Source: Scylla paramamosain
Lineage: Eukaryota > Arthropoda > Malacostraca > Decapoda > Portunidae
Assembly (NCBI RefSeq): GCF_035594125.1
Contig: NC_087190.1
Coordinates: 9,332,604-9,396,603 of the forward strand
Length of the DNA stretch: 64,000 nt
Direction of reading: 5' to 3'
Made by a program: the position numbers and the translations under genes. Below the pieces are notes generated by a model, which did no database searches, was not told the DNA's origin, and saw only the letters and a program-made list of their open reading frames with translations. Shown here one piece after another: positions 15,867 through 30,075 of this stretch (position 1 is its first letter; each line of letters starts with the position of its first letter).

Positions 15867-16939
15867 CAAGTTAAGATAAGTCCTCTTTCTCTCTCAATAA
15901 ATGCATTTATTGATCTTCCCTCACAATGTTACTGGTGTTATGAGTTCAGTCACAGAGGGAGAACTGTTCAAATCGTCCCTGGTGCGGCCAGTGCTCTATC
16001 TTCTATCGTCTTGAGCAGAACATTCTTTGATTGGCTAATCCTCACTAGTTCTTTATTAGTGTTGGCAGTACCAGGTGGAAACTCCTTTTTAGACAAAAGG
16101 ATAGTGGGGCAAAGACATATGCCTCTCCCTCTGGTCGGGTTCTTCCACCTCTACTACAGGTAATACAGTTGTAACACCTTCCTGCCTTTCTCAACCATCA
16201 ATTGTTTCCTTCCGCCGTTCTTGGAAGAATATTGCTCCTTTATTTACTCTCCGCAACAAGTTCTCTGTTCTGGAAGGTTTCACAGATAAGCCCTCCTCTG
16301 CATCCACAGCCAAGCCCTCCATTGCACCTACACCAACTACATCATGGGCTTTTCGAACAGAAGTTAATATTGCAGTAATCCTCAACCACAAACATCTCCC
16401 AAACTTTTTTTAAGCCTCCACAGACACAAATCTCCCACGGTTCATCCTCAGTCCCACCAGAAACGTTCACAGAGATCTGCTGCGTCTCTAGAACTGACAG
16501 GCGTTCCTTTTCTAAAGATCACTTTGGGAGCATCAGATGGCCCTCAGCCATACATCATTAAATGAAAGTAATTCATCCACATCCGATATGAAATTAGAGG
16601 GTTTCTTTGTTCGCCTTTCCAATACGTCTTCCACCAGGAGCGATAGCAAACCGTCTTTGTCGAGGAATCCTCCTCCTCAGGTCTCTTAGGAGCTTCAGAG
16701 ACTCGTGTGTGGGTTGCTGTCCCCACACCAGTTACTCAATCTCAGTTTTCTGCGCGTATAAGCAACGTAGGACCTGATAAGCCTCTAGTAGGGTACCTCG
16801 TCAGGTTAGTAAAGGGAAGCTTTTCTCTGGGACTTTGTTTGTGTGCATCCCAGGAAGAGATAAGTCTCCTCCCTCATTTCTCTCCAGTCTGTGTACGTCT
16901 TCAAGAGACAATGATAGGAGACTCGGTTCCTCCCGCTTC

Positions 16940-17450
16940 TTCTAGATACTGTGCATTCTATTCTGAGTCTACTTGAGGGCAAGGCCACCACGGCAGTAAT
17001 GCAGTTCTGGTTCGCAAGGACTTACCTTACATTGTAGAGGATATTTTTAAACCGGAGTTTTGCATTAGTAGCATTTATCTTCCGCCTAGTGTTCTCGAGA
17101 AGGGTGATTTTAACCGCCTCGTGCAAGATCCTCTCCTTTTCTCTTCCTGAGAAACTTTAATTGTGGCCACACGCTGTGAGGTGACAGCACTGTCAATCTT
17201 AGAGGTGTTTTATCAAGGGTGAAGAGTTGAGAGTTGTAAATTCAGGGGATACGATACAACAAATTTTCAAAGCCAAACTGATACTTTTACAGCCCTTGAT
17301 ATTTCTCTCACTTTTAATGCTTTTTTTTTAGATTTTAAGTGGCAAATTTTACCAGATTTATATGGCAGCGACCACTTTCCTATTTTATTGTTATTGGCAG
17401 AGTCGGAACCACAATCTCGTCTTTCCCGGTGGGCTCTAGATATGGCTAAT
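16940..17450 (+). pseudogene. APE-type endonuclease of B1 (decayed)
   Basis: The plus strand reads an endonuclease/exonuclease/phosphatase domain: GHHGSNAVLVRKDL, SIYLPPSVLEKGDFNRL, an eroded Gly-Asp-Phe-Asn site (FNCGHTLWGD region), and a terminal DHF-type site near 17380. Stops and frame changes interrupt it. The same segment occurs in reverse complement at 34914-35240 in B2. Confidence 0.7.
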
Positions 17451-18041
17451 TGACAACTTTATACACCTAATCAACTTCACCTAATCGTTCGTTAGCTGAC
17501 TTTCATAGTTTTGAGGAGGCTGCGATATATTTTACAGATATTTTATAATCTGCTGCTCTCCAATCCGTCCATGTGACATCCGGTCGTTTTCGCAAAACGT
17601 CTGATCCCTTGGTGGAACTAGTGATTGATCTCCTGCTGTACGGGCGAAACGTGCTGCCTTCTTTCGTCTTCACCGATATCGTGGGGACCCCCAGTGCATG
17701 GACACCTTCCAAATGGCGTGGGCTCAGGCTCGACGGATCATAAAGAATGCACAGCGAACATCTGGGAAAGACTGTATCTCCTGGATTAGAGTTAAGATCC
17801 GACACACGCAAGCATGGAACAGAGTCCACAAGATTTCTAGTAAGCTTTCGCGTCTATAGTATTTTCAGGCTGGTTAAGGCAGATAACGACTTATGGGCAG
17901 ATATAGTGTATTTAGAGGCAGCTGGTGGTTGACTAACGAACTAGACCCAAACACAGGTTTAGATCAGTTTCAAAACTACATCCGAGAATACCTGATTTGA
18001 ACACGATAACACACAGAGACTGTACTCTAGACTATTAACTG

Positions 18042-18232
<191 letters not shown>

Positions 18233-18239
18233 TTCAACC

Positions 18240-19600
18240 TCCTTCCCCTCCTGTCTTGCCTCATGTTAGTGGGGCAGTGGTTGATCCCAGGGTGGTTTCT
18301 GATCTATACGCAGATCACTTTGCAAATGTTTTCAGGAAGGATCCTAATTCGCCTATGGCACACCATCGTCGGAGTTTATTTGCTTCTTCTGGGAGTGGAT
18401 CTTATAATGTTCCCTTTTCCGTCTTAGAGGTAAAGATGCCTCTAGCACAATGCACTGATTCGTCAACATTATCTGATGATATCTCACGTGCCTTTTTAAA
18501 CCACATGTCTGATATGGCTTATTCCTTTTTATTAGACATCTTCAACTTTCTTTGGAATATCGGTGATTTTCTCTTCTCTTGTGGTATTGCTATAATTATC
18601 CCCATCCCAGGGCCTGGAAACCAATAATCGCTTCTTGTATTTGTAAGTTGCTAGAAAAGATGGTAAGTGGCAGGCTTATGTAGTACTTGCAGAGAGGCAA
18701 TTATCTCTCACCTGTTCTGTATGGCTTCCAGAAAATGCGGTCTGCTACTAATCTATTGTCTCTAGAATCTTTTGTTTGTGAAGCATTTGCAAATAAACAA
18801 CACCATGTCACAAGAGAAAACATACGACAACTTGGTGTCTCAGCATTTTGAGTTTGAATTTGAGTTTGGTCTCCGTGGCCGCCTCCCTATTTTTATACAT
18901 CAGTTTTTTATTTCGCCTTTTTTTTTTCTTTTTTTTTTTTACGGTTACGGTGGTGACGTTCAGTCAGAAACTCGTCCACTTGAAGATGGCATGCCACAAG
19001 GAAATATAATTAGTGTCGCTTTTCGCTGTGGCTATAAGTAGTGCCATTGGTGGGTTTCAAGACAGTAGCCTATATGTCGATGACTTCTCAATCTCTTTTT
19101 CTGTGGGGTGGATGCCATTGATTGAGAGGAAGTTGCAGTTGGCAATTAATTAAGTATAAGTGGGCTACAACACGGGGAGTTTATTTCTCTGCTTCTAAGA
19201 CTGTGGCTATGCACTTTTGCCGCTTCCGTGATGTTCATCCTGACAAAGATCTATATCTCTATGATAAAAGGATCTATTGTGTGGAGGAAACTAATTTCCT
19301 GGAATTTGTATTTGACAGTCGCCTGACTTTGGTACCTCCCCTTCATTACATTAAGGCTGAGTTTTGGCTCATACATCTTGGGGGGCTGACAGATAGACCC
19401 TCCTCCTCTTGCACCGAACTCTTGCCCTTTCTAAGTTGGAGTATAGTTGTGAAGTTTATTTATCTTCTACTGAGGCTCGACTTCATGTGTTGGACTCTGT
19501 GTACCACACCGGTGCTTGCTAGGCAACTGGTGTGTTCCGCTTGTCCCAAATCCCTTGCCAATCCCCAATCCCTAGCCAGTCCTTATTATTGAGGTGCTGA
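18240..19600 (+). pseudogene. Reverse transcriptase of B1 (decayed)
   Basis: Pieces in order: [13 protein letters not shown] (about 18301), HMSDMAYSFLLD (about 18505), KLLEKMVSGRLM (about 18645), a YGFQKMRSATNLLSLE block (about 18720), DGMPQGN (about 18985), SLYVDDFSISFS (about 19068, the catalytic YVDD) and KTVAMHFCRF (about 19197). The order and motifs are those of a LINE RT. Frame breaks and a T-rich stretch at 18900-18950 disable it. Confidence 0.75.
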
Positions 19601-19879
19601 TATCGAGTCCAACGTCTTCCTGAGTCAGTTTTTTGGCTGGCAGTCACCCATGATTTACGCTCAGAACTATATGCGTCTCAACCGAATTCCCCTAAACCTT
19701 TTGGTTTTAAGATTGCATCTGCTAAAGTGACATTAAAATGTACCTTCCATTTCTGTATGCCCCTGTATTTTTCCTAAAGTTGGTTACTGGCAATTCCCAC
19801 AAATTTATGTCCGCGACCCAGCTATCCTAATAAGAACTTCTTACTGGATTTTGAATCCCGTGCATTATTTGTGGAACAT

Positions 19880-20110
19880 TATTCCATGCATTCCGACTCC
19901 ATCCCTGTATTTATGGGTGGTTCAGAAACTGAAGCTGGAGTCGAATATGGTGCTATCTTCTTTTCATTCTGTCGAGGCGGTAGCCTCTCCGGTGTTGCCT
20001 CTGTTCTTACAGGAGAGCTATCTGCCATTATCCTTGCTTTAAGAATTATTTTACTCTTCCCGTCTCATCATTTACAATTCTTAGCTACTTTCTGCTGTGA
20101 AACATGTTAG
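19880..20110 (+). pseudogene. RNase H of B1 (decayed)
   Basis: The frame 19871-20110 reads a RNase H N-terminal half: an F(M)GGSETEAGVEYGAIFF segment in the place of the TDGSK strand, then LTGELSAIILALRII. The catalytic first Asp appears lost (MGGS), and the C-terminal half is absent or too eroded to read. Confidence 0.6.
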
Positions 20111-20892
20111 TCCTTCTTCCCTTCATTCTCTTGTTTTGTCAATTACTAATTTTTGTGGTATCCTCTGCGTTGTTTTTAACAACGTAGATGTGTGTAAATC
20201 TGGTAGAGCTCCTGGAGCGATACCTTTTCCGTTGTCACGGTGAAGATGGGACCTTCCATATGTCGCTGATACTTGGAGAGAGGGTTCTTTTTCCGGGACA
20301 TGAGGTCCTCATGTTTGTGGACTAGGCTGGTCTTTTGAACATATTATAGCTTCTCTTTTAACTATTTTATTTTACCAGTAATATAGTATTTGGCAGAACT
20401 TTGTCATTGCATCAGACGAACCTGGAGGCAAGTGAGGAAGACACATAGCGAACAACAGTGAGTCCTGGGGCAAGGGTCAGTGGGGTCAGTGTCTTGGGCA
20501 CGTAACGAATAACACTAGATATCTGGGTGAGTTGGGTCAGTGTCTTTTGGTATGAAACGAACAACGCCAGACGAATTGTTCTGGATCAGTAGGTGTCAGT
20601 ACTCCTACACCTTAAATTCATTATTTGAAATACCATTCCCTTTTTTCTTCTTTTTTTTTTTTTTTACATTTATTTTTATCAATTAATTAATTTATTTTTT
20701 ATCTATTTTTTTGTTGTTCAACCTATTTCGTTTTCTATACTCAGTTTTTTTTATGTGATTTAAAATAATATTTTTACCATACCATCATTTTATTTTTAAT
20801 AACAATATTTTAATCTTCAATCATTCTTGTTTTGCATCGGCGCCATATGACCGCGATGTTGCGGCGTTAGAAGCTAAATCAATCAATCCATT

Positions 20893-22757
<1,865 letters not shown>

Positions 22758-23024
22758 GAACCAGAGAGAGGTTTAAACAGCTGAAGGTATTGCGCCAACG
22801 TTTTAGGTTTCGGGGACATAATACAAAGAGACTCCGATCTATAGATCCGTGAGTAATCGACGACCTTCATTCTGCCGGGTGTCATGGAGAGAATGAAGGA
22901 AAAGTCAGCCTCTTCATGCTGGAGAGTGCCCACCGTGCCCGACCAGTTCCCATCACCAAGAGGGAGACCGAATTGCGGCACTTCAGGCGGCCTGGCTTCG
23001 TATCTGTCGGGATACATATAAACG
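22758..23024 (-). CDS. Ionotropic receptor exon (ligand-binding domain S1, second half)
   Basis: The minus-strand open frame encodes a typical ionotropic glutamate/IR-receptor ligand-binding segment: PEVPQFG, GDGNWSGTVG, EEADFSFILSMTP, RMKVVDYS and MSPKPKTLAQYL, ending LFKPLSG just before where the first membrane segment should begin. The donor GTAAGC follows at 22757. The acceptor AG is at 23026-23025. With this acceptor the reading phase (one base completing a codon) fits exactly the two bases left by the exon at 24839-25007. It acts as a membrane chemosensory or iGluR-like channel. I did not see the next exon (pore and TM2-TM3). Role by family knowledge; ligand unknown. Confidence 0.8.
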
Positions 23025-23346
23025 CTCACACCAGGTATGTTTAAAAAATATCCCTTAACAACTACTGTTCTGTTGTGTTACGTGTACATTTTCTTCACTA
23101 GCACATACAAAAATGTTATATGTTATTTTCTATAGGGATTTGACAGCGTAGATTCTACACAAAAAAATTACCACTTTATGCCGCGTGCCGACTCTCGAGT
23201 ACGTAGCAAGGCGAGGAGGTATGAAAGGAGGCAGAGGCCCATCTAGGCGAGCGGCTCTGTCACATGTTAATTATTTCGCAAGATAAAACTAGTAAAACGC
23301 CTCAGAAGGCGATTGACGACCAAAACTGTCAGTAACGCAAAAATGG

Positions 23347-23452
<106 letters not shown>

Positions 23453-23456
23453 ATTT

Positions 23457-24010
23457 CAGGCACCCCGCACATCGCGCACTTACCTAATATTCAAATCAGT
23501 CTAGCTCAAAACTTTGCGATATCCCAATGGTTGTGCTGTATACCGTTGAACAGGAAATTTCATCTTGTGTTCAGTGCTGTGCGTTCGCTTTTGTTAAGAC
23601 AAAAAAAGTTCATGAAAATTACAGAAAACTAACGGTCAGTTTATTAAATGTTTTATTATGTATTTTGCTCACGCGCAATACTGTTGCATATTCTGCATCT
23701 TTTTTCGCTATAACTTATATTAATCTTATTACCTACAAAATTCTAGCTTTATCAGGTCGTTAATTGAAATGTTGGCGACAATTACAGGCACCACGAGAGC
23801 TTAATGATTGTGTTATATACCGTTGGATAGAACATTTAATTTTGTGTTCAGTGGTACGTATTCGCTCTCATTGAGACAAAAGGAAGTTGGAGAAAATTGC
23901 AGAAAACTAAATCATTTTACAAAAAAAGTTTTATACTGTATTTTGCACATGCAACATCGGATGTAAAACATCCACGCAGTAAATTTTTGTAATCTTTCAA
24001 ATCTCGTTGG
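23457..24010. repeat. Diverged tandem duplication, period about 277 bp
   Basis: The segment with TACCGTTG (23541), TTGTGTTCAGTG (23565) and GTATTTTGC (about 23660) recurs in the same order at 23818, 23842 and about 23938. Both units start near a CAGGCACC word (23457 and 23786). The units differ at many positions, so the duplication is old. Confidence 0.75.
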
Positions 24011-24212
24011 TTTAGTTTGGCCATTATCTCATCAGCGGCAGATTCGAAGCTCTGAATTCTTATCTGTACAGTAGCTTTAGATATTCAAGTCTGTCAATCA
24101 TTAGTGTGTGTGTGTATGTGACTGCGTTCGGGTTTTCGTAATGTTTCAGGTGTTACATTTTATTTTCTTAGAAAATCTTGACACGACTTCTGTCTTAGAA
24201 AGTACCTTTGTG

Positions 24213-24213
<1 letters not shown>

Positions 24214-24303
<90 letters not shown>
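24214..24303. repeat. (AT)n microsatellite, about 90 bp
   Basis: Uninterrupted AT array within the predicted receptor intron, adjoining a LINE C-terminal fragment. Confidence 0.96.
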
Positions 24304-24307
<4 letters not shown>

Positions 24308-24314
24308 CGTCTAC

Positions 24315-24680
24315 CCCCGCATGAAGCATACCTGCCAATCTATCTAGAATCCCTATAAACGAATTGATTTTATCTTAGCTCCATAGTGACTCGGCTGTAA
24401 CAACCTGATTACAGAGTTTGCTTCAGCCATCTACTACTCTAGTTGAGAATCCAGTTTCTTTTTATTTCTTTTCAAATCTAACTTTATGAAGCTGGAAACT
24501 ATACTTCTCGTTATATCTTGAATTTTTGATCTGAAATACTTTGTTTAAATCTTTTACGCCATTTAAATATCTGTTAGATTCCTCGTAATCTAGTATACCT
24601 CTGTAATTATTCTGAATTTTAAAACTTTGATTTCTTCGTAACAATATTTTCCATCTGTTGTATAATTTTGCTCACTTTGC
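24315..24680 (-). mobile_element. LINE ORF2 C-terminal fragment (family K)
   Basis: The minus strand reads RYLNGVKDLNKVFQIKNSRYN, broken after by a stop, then GFSTRVVD and a KLCNQVVTAESL..DKINSF segment. This layout (WN-L-P..VV-A-S-FK-type ending) is that of the C-terminus of Jockey/CR1-type RT proteins. Only the last about 110 codons are present, with stops. It lies in the receptor intron. Confidence 0.55.
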
Positions 24681-24838
24681 TCCATGACCTCTAAGGAGGT
24701 CATGGAACGCAGATTTTTTTTTTCTACCTTGATTATGTTGCCTGTTATGCGAGTATTCGCTGTACGAGCAAGTTTTATGGAATGATTTCTTTTAGTTTAC
24801 ATTTCTGATAAACAAACAATAGACAAATAAAATCTTAC

Positions 24839-25007
24839 GTGAAATTCAGCGAGGAAGCCACGGCTTCGAGAATGCTGAAATCTATGGAAATGAGAGGAAT
24901 GACAGGGTATGCGGGTCCAAGTGGGGACAGGTGGTATCTTGTGTAAGGGTCATGCCTGAGACCCACCACCCTCAAGCGGCGGCCTTGAAGGTTTTGCTCC
25001 TCATCCC
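24839..25007 (-). CDS. Ionotropic receptor exon (ligand-binding domain S1, first half)
   Basis: The minus-strand reading after an AG acceptor (25010-25008, pyrimidine-rich TTTTCACATTCAG) begins [16 protein letters not shown] and ends with a ..[14 protein letters not shown] signature before a GTAAG donor at 24838-24834. An N-L-x-G-R-x-L-R-V strand followed by an aspartate-led helix and ..LNF is the canonical start of the S1 lobe of iGluR/IR receptors. The exon is 169 bp, opens at a codon boundary and closes after two bases of a codon, in phase with 22758-23024. No amino-terminal domain exon was identified upstream. Confidence 0.78.
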
Positions 25008-25059
25008 CTGAATGTGAAAAATGCTTCTATTACTACAGTATAAAATATTTGCATGCATT

Positions 25060-25198
<139 letters not shown>

Positions 25199-26866
25199 TT
25201 TTTTTTTTTTTTCATGTGGGAAGGACACTGGCCAAGGGCAACAAAAATCTAATAAAAAAAATGCCCATTGAAATGCCAGTCCCATAAAAGGGTCAAAGCA
25301 GTGGTCAAGAATTGATGAATAAGTGTCTTGAAACCTCCCTCTTGAAGGAATTCAAGTCATAGGAAGGTGGAAATACAGAAGCAGGCAGGGAGTTCCAGAG
25401 TTGACCAGAGAAAGGGATGAATGATTGAGAATACTGGTTAACTCTTGCGTTAGAGAGGTGGACAGAATAAGGGTGAGAGAAAGAAGAAAGTCTTGTGCAG
25501 CGAGGCCGCGGAAGGAGGGGAGACATGCAATTAGCAAGATCAGAAGAGCAGTTAGCATGAAAATACCGGTAGAAGACAGCTAGATATGCAACACTGCAGC
25601 GGTGAGAGAGAGGCTGAAGACACTCAGTTAGAGGAGAGGAGTTGATGAGACGAAAGGCTTTTGATTCCACCCTGTCTAGAAGAGCAGTATGAGTGGAACC
25701 CCCCCAGACATGTGAAGCATACTCCATACATGGACGGATAAGGCCCTTGTACAGAGTTAGCAGCGGGGGGGTGAAAAAAAACTGGCGGAGACGTCTCAGA
25801 ACACCTAACTTCATAGAAGCTGTTTTAGCTAGAGATGAGATGTGAAGTTTCCAGTTCAGATTATAAATAAAGGACAGACCGAGGATGTTCAGTGTAGAAG
25901 AGGGGGACAGTTGAGTGTCATTGAAGAAGAGGGGATAGTTGTCTTGAAGGTTGTGTCGAGTTGATAGATGGAGGAATTGAGTTTTTGAGGTATTGAACAA
26001 TACCAAGTTTGCTCTGCCCCAATCAGAAATTTTAGAAAGATCAGAAGTCAAGCGTTCTGTGGCTTCCCTGCGTGATATGTTTACCTCCTGAAGGGTTGGA
26101 CGTCTATGAAAAGACGTGGAAAAGTGCAGAGTGGTATCATCAGCGTAGGAGTGGATAAGACAAGAAGTTTGGTTTAGAAGATCATTAATGAATAAGAAGA
26201 AGAGAGTGGGTGACAGGACAGAACCCTGAGGAACACCACTGTTAATAGATTTAGGAGAAGAACAGTGACCGTCTACCACAGCAGCAATAGAACGGTCAGA
26301 AAGGAAACTTGAGATGAAGTTACAGAGAGAAGGATAGAAACCGTGGGAGGGTAGTTTGGAAATCAAAGCTTTGTGCCAGACTCTATCAAAAGCTTTTGAT
26401 ATGTCCAAGGCAACAGCAAAAGTTTCACCAAAATCTCTAAAAGAGGATGACCAAGACTCAGTAAGGAAAGCCAGAAGATCAACAGTAGAGCGGCCTTGAT
26501 GGAACCCATACCGGCGATCAGATAGAAGGTTGCGAAGTGATAGATGTTTAAGAATCTTCCTGTTGAGGATAGATTCAAAAACTCTAGATAGGCAGGAAAT
26601 TAAAGTAATAGGACGGTAGTTTGAGGGATTAGAACGGTCACCCTTTTTAGGAACAGGTTGAATATAGGCAAACTTCCGGCAAGAAGGAAAGGTAGATGTT
26701 GACAGACAGAGCTGAAAGAGTTTGACTAGGCAAGGTGCAAGCACGGAGGCACAGTTTCGAAGAACAATAGGAGGGACCCCATCAGGTCCATAAGCCTTCC
26801 GAGGGTTTAGGCCAGCGAGGGCATGGAAAACATAATTGCGAAGAATACGTAATATACGTTAATACG
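25199..26866 (-). mobile_element. Family A LINE copy A2 (5' truncated)
   Basis: Minus strand; A-tail complement at 25199-25213, then the conserved 3' UTR (TGGCCAGTGTCC-type end and TTTTATGGGACTGGCATTTCA-like word in complement), then a long open RT frame. The 5' end stops at about 26866 near the RT start (HALAGLNPRKAYGPDG), so the endonuclease is absent. It is head to head with copy A3. This is the best-preserved RT frame of the window. Confidence 0.9.
25305..26744 (-). CDS. LINE reverse transcriptase (family A, partial, open)
   Basis: A 479-codon open frame. From the N-terminus: [24 protein letters not shown] (in two blocks), [26 protein letters not shown] (motif A with catalytic Asp), [11 protein letters not shown] (motif B), [11 protein letters not shown] (motif C, YADD), [18 protein letters not shown], then a C-terminal [12 protein letters not shown] and [16 protein letters not shown] ending. 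The frame opens upstream of the listed Met, so that start is arbitrary because the endonuclease half is missing. It would copy LINE RNA at a nicked target, but has no endonuclease in cis. The 7-C tract keeps the C-terminus in frame. Confidence 0.75.
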   Translation of the reverse strand: MLAPCLVKLFQLCLSTSTFPSCRKFAYIQPVPKKGDRSNPSNYRPITLISCLSRVFESILNRKILKHLSLRNLLSDRRYGFHQGRSTVDLLAFLTESWSSSFRDFGETFAVALDISKAFDRVWHKALISKLPSHGFYPSLCNFISSFLSDRSIAAVVDGHCSSPKSINSGVPQGSVLSPTLFFLFINDLLNQTSCLIHSYADDTTLHFSTSFHRRPTLQEVNISRREATERLTSDLSKISDWGRANLVLFNTSKTQFLHLSTRHNLQDNYPLFFNDTQLSPSSTLNILGLSFIYNLNWKLHISSLAKTASMKLGVLRRLRQFFFTPPLLTLYKGLIRPCMEYASHVWGGSTHTALLDRVESKAFRLINSSPLTECLQPLSHRCSVAYLAVFYRYFHANCSSDLANCMSPLLPRPRCTRLSSFSHPYSVHLSNARVNQYSQSFIPFSGQLWNSLPASVFPPSYDLNSFKREVSRHLFINS

Positions 26867-27191
26867 TTAACTTCTGCAACATTCGCGGTCTATTTCTAAT
26901 TTTCAATCTGTAGAACACCACCTCTCCTCTTCTAAACCTCATCTTCTTTTCCTCACTGAAACTCAGGTGTCTGAGGCAACTGACAGTAGCCCCTTTTCTG
27001 TTTCCTCCTACTTTCTCTATCCTCATTTTCGATCCAAAGCTGGATGCTGCGTTTATGTGCGTTTATGTGGCTTGTTCCTCCCTCTCCTCCACCCTCTGAC
27101 TACTTCATGCCACGTATTAAAATTCTTCGCAATGATGTTTTCCATGCCCTCGCTGGCCTAAACCCTCGGAAGGCTTATGGACCTGATGGGG

Positions 27192-27728
27192 ACTTAACCT
27201 ACTCTCGTGCCCACGCTCTTGAATCTTCCGAGTTTTCTACCATCTGGCTACGACTACAGAGTCACTCTCATACTAAATTTATCTGTGCTGTATACCTCTC
27301 TCCTAACTCCTCTGACTATAAGAAATTCTTTGACTACTTAACTTCCAAAGTGGAACACATTCTGACCCTCTTCCCTTTTGCAGAGATCTCCATTCTTGGA
27401 GATTTCAATGTTCACCACCAGCTTTGGCTTTTCTCTCCCTTCACTGACCATCCAGGTGAACTAGTCTACAACTTTGCTATCCTCCATGACCTAGAGCCAT
27501 GCACCAAGGGTGCAACACCCTACTCGCATTCCTGACCGTCTTGGAGATACGCCCAACATTCTTGACCTTTTCCTGACCTCTAATCCTTCTGCTTATGCTG
27601 TCACCCTTTCTTCTCCGTTGGGCTCCTCCGATCACAATCTCATATCTTTATCTTGTCCTATCACTCCAATCCCTCCTCAGGATCCCCCTAAGCGAAGGTG
27701 CCTCTGGCGTTTTGCCTCTGCCAGTTAG
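27192..27728 (+). pseudogene. APE endonuclease of A3 (frameshifted)
   Basis: Reads [48 protein letters not shown] (GDFN catalytic site), then after a frameshift near 27500 [22 protein letters not shown] and SSDHNLIS (SDHN catalytic site). Endonuclease of this type nicks target DNA to prime reverse transcription. The fold N-terminus is separated by the inserted RT piece. Confidence 0.8.
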
Positions 27729-27797
27729 GGGGACCTGAGGAGGTATTTTGCTGATTTTCCTTGGAATGACTACTGCTTCCGTGTCAGAGACCCGTCT

Positions 27798-29833
27798 TTG
27801 TGTGCTGAGCGCATAACAGAGGTGATAGTGTCTGGCATAGAGGCGTACATTCCTCACTCTTTTTCTCGTCCTAAACCTTCTAAACCTTGGTTTAACACAG
27901 TTTGTTCTCGTGCTATACATGATAGAGAGGTGGCCCACAAAAGGTACTTAAGCCTTCCATCACCAGAATCTCATGCACTTTATATTTCTGCCCGGAACCA
28001 TGCCAAGTCTGTTCTCCAACTAGCCAAAAACTCCCTCATTCACAGAAAATGTCAAAACCTTTCAAGATCTAACTCCCCTCATGATTTCTGGCATCTAGCC
28101 AAAAATATCTCCAATAACTTTGCTTCTTCTACTTTCCCTCCTCTACTTCAACCAGATGGCACCACTGCTATCACATCTATTTCTAAAGCTGAACTCTTTG
28201 CTCAAACTTTTGCTAAAAACTCTACCTTGGACGATTCTGGGCTTGTTCCTCCCTCTCCTCCACCCTCTGACTACTTCATGCCACGTATTAAATTTCTTCG
28301 CAATGATGTTTTCCATGCCCTCGCTGGCCTAAACCCTCGGAAGGCTTATGGACCTGATGGGGTCCCTCCTATTGTTCTCCGAAACTGTGCCTCCGTGCTT
28401 GCACCTTGCCTAGTCAAACTCTTTCAGCTCTGTTTGTCAACATCTACCTTTCCTTCTTGCTGGAAGTTTGCCTACATTCAACCTGTTCCTAAAAAGGGTG
28501 ACCGTTCTAATCCCTCAAACTACCGTCCTATTGCTTAAATTTCCTGCCTATCTAAAGTTTTTGAGTCTATCCTCAACAGGAAGGTTCTTAAACATCTATC
28601 ACTTCACAACCTTCTATCTGATCGCCAGTATGGGTTCCGTCAAGACCGCTCTACTGGTGATTTTCTGGCTTTCCTTACTGAGTCTTGGTCATCCTCTTTT
28701 AGAGATTTTGGTGAAACTTTTGCTGTTGCCTTGGACATATCAAAAGCTTTTGATAGAGTCTGGCACAAAGTTTTGATTTCCAAACTACCCTCCTACGGTT
28801 TCTATCCTTCTCTCTGTAACTTCATCTCAAGTTTCCTTTCTGACCATTCTATTGCTGCTGTGGTAGACGGTCACTGTTCTTCTCCTAAATCTATTAACAG
28901 TGGTGTTCCTCAGGGTTCTGTCCTGTCACCAACTCTCTTCTTATTATTCATTAATGATCTTCTAAACCAAACTTCTTGTCCTATCCACTCCTACGCTGAT
29001 GATACCACCCTGCACTTTTCCACGTCTTTTCATAGACGTCCAACCCTTCAGGAGGTAAACATAGCACGCAGGGAAGCCACAGAACGCCTGACTTCTGATC
29101 CTTCTAAAATTTCTGATTGGGGCAAAGCAAACTTGGTATTGTTCAATGCCTCAAAAACTCAATTCCTCCATCTATCAACTCGACACAATCTTCAAGACAA
29201 CTATCCCCTCTTCTTCAATGACACTCAACTGTCCCCCTCTTCTACACTGAACATCCTCGGTCTGTCCTTTACTTATAATCTGAACTGGAAACTTCACATC
29301 TCATCTCTAGCTAAAACAGCTTCTATGAAGTTAGGTGTTCTGAGACGTCTCCGCCAGTTTTTCTCACCCCCCGAGCTGGTAACTCTGTACAAGGGCCTTA
29401 TCCGTCCATGTATGGAGTATGCTTCACATGTCTGGGGGGTTCCACTCATACTGCTCTTCTAGACAGGGTGGAATCAAAAGCTTTTCGTCTCATCAACTCC
29501 TCTCCTCTAACTGACTGTCTTCAGCCTCTCTCTCACCGCCGCAATGTTGCATATCTAGGTGTCTTCTACCGCTATTTTCATGCTAACTGCTTTTCTGATC
29601 TTGCTAACTGCATGCCTCCCCTCCTTCCGCGGCCTCGCTGCACAAGACTTTCTTCTTTTTCTCACCCCTATTCTGTCCACCTCTCTAACGCAAGAGTTAA
29701 CCAGTATTCTCAATCATTCATCCCTTTCTCTGGTAAACTCTGGAACTCCCTGCCTGCTTCTGTATTTCCACCTTCCTATGACTTGAATTCCTTCAAGAGG
29801 GAGGTTTCAAGACACTTATCCACCAATTTTTGA
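27798..29833 (+). pseudogene. Reverse transcriptase of A3 (one stop, one frameshift)
   Basis: The linker and RT are in one frame from 27798 to 29462, interrupted only by TAA at 28536-28538, and then a -1 shift at the six-G tract moves the C-terminus to the frame 29408-29833. Motif [15 protein letters not shown] (about 28724), motif [11 protein letters not shown] (about 28904) and motif C YADD (about 28993) are all present. Apart from these two lesions it is near-intact, which points to a fairly recent insertion. Confidence 0.8.
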
Positions 29834-29946
29834 CCACTGCCTTGACCCTTTTACGGGACTGGCATTTCAGTGGGCATTTTTTTTTATTGATTTTTGTTGC
29901 CCTTGGCCAGTATCCTTCTTACATAAAAAAAAATGAATAAATAAAT

Positions 29947-30075
<129 letters not shown>

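Larger units (their letters stand above)
26868..29935 (+). mobile_element. Family A LINE copy A3 (nearly complete, rearranged)
   Basis: Plus strand from the endonuclease N-terminus (FCNIRG-like, 26868) to the A-rich tail (about 29925-29949). Lesions seen: a roughly 120-bp piece of the RT start inserted in the endonuclease (27070-27191), a short insertion and frameshift near 27500, a TAG stop at 27726-27728, a TTA-to-TAA stop at 28536-28538, and loss of one G in the HVWGG tract (29434-29439). RT motifs [21 protein letters not shown] and YADDTTLHF are intact. The tail runs into an AT array. Confidence 0.9.

Noticed and set aside
26866..26870. A2 and A3 as one LINE with a twin-priming inversion
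   Set aside because: Both parts have their own complete 3' end and tail, so they are two elements, not one inverted insertion.
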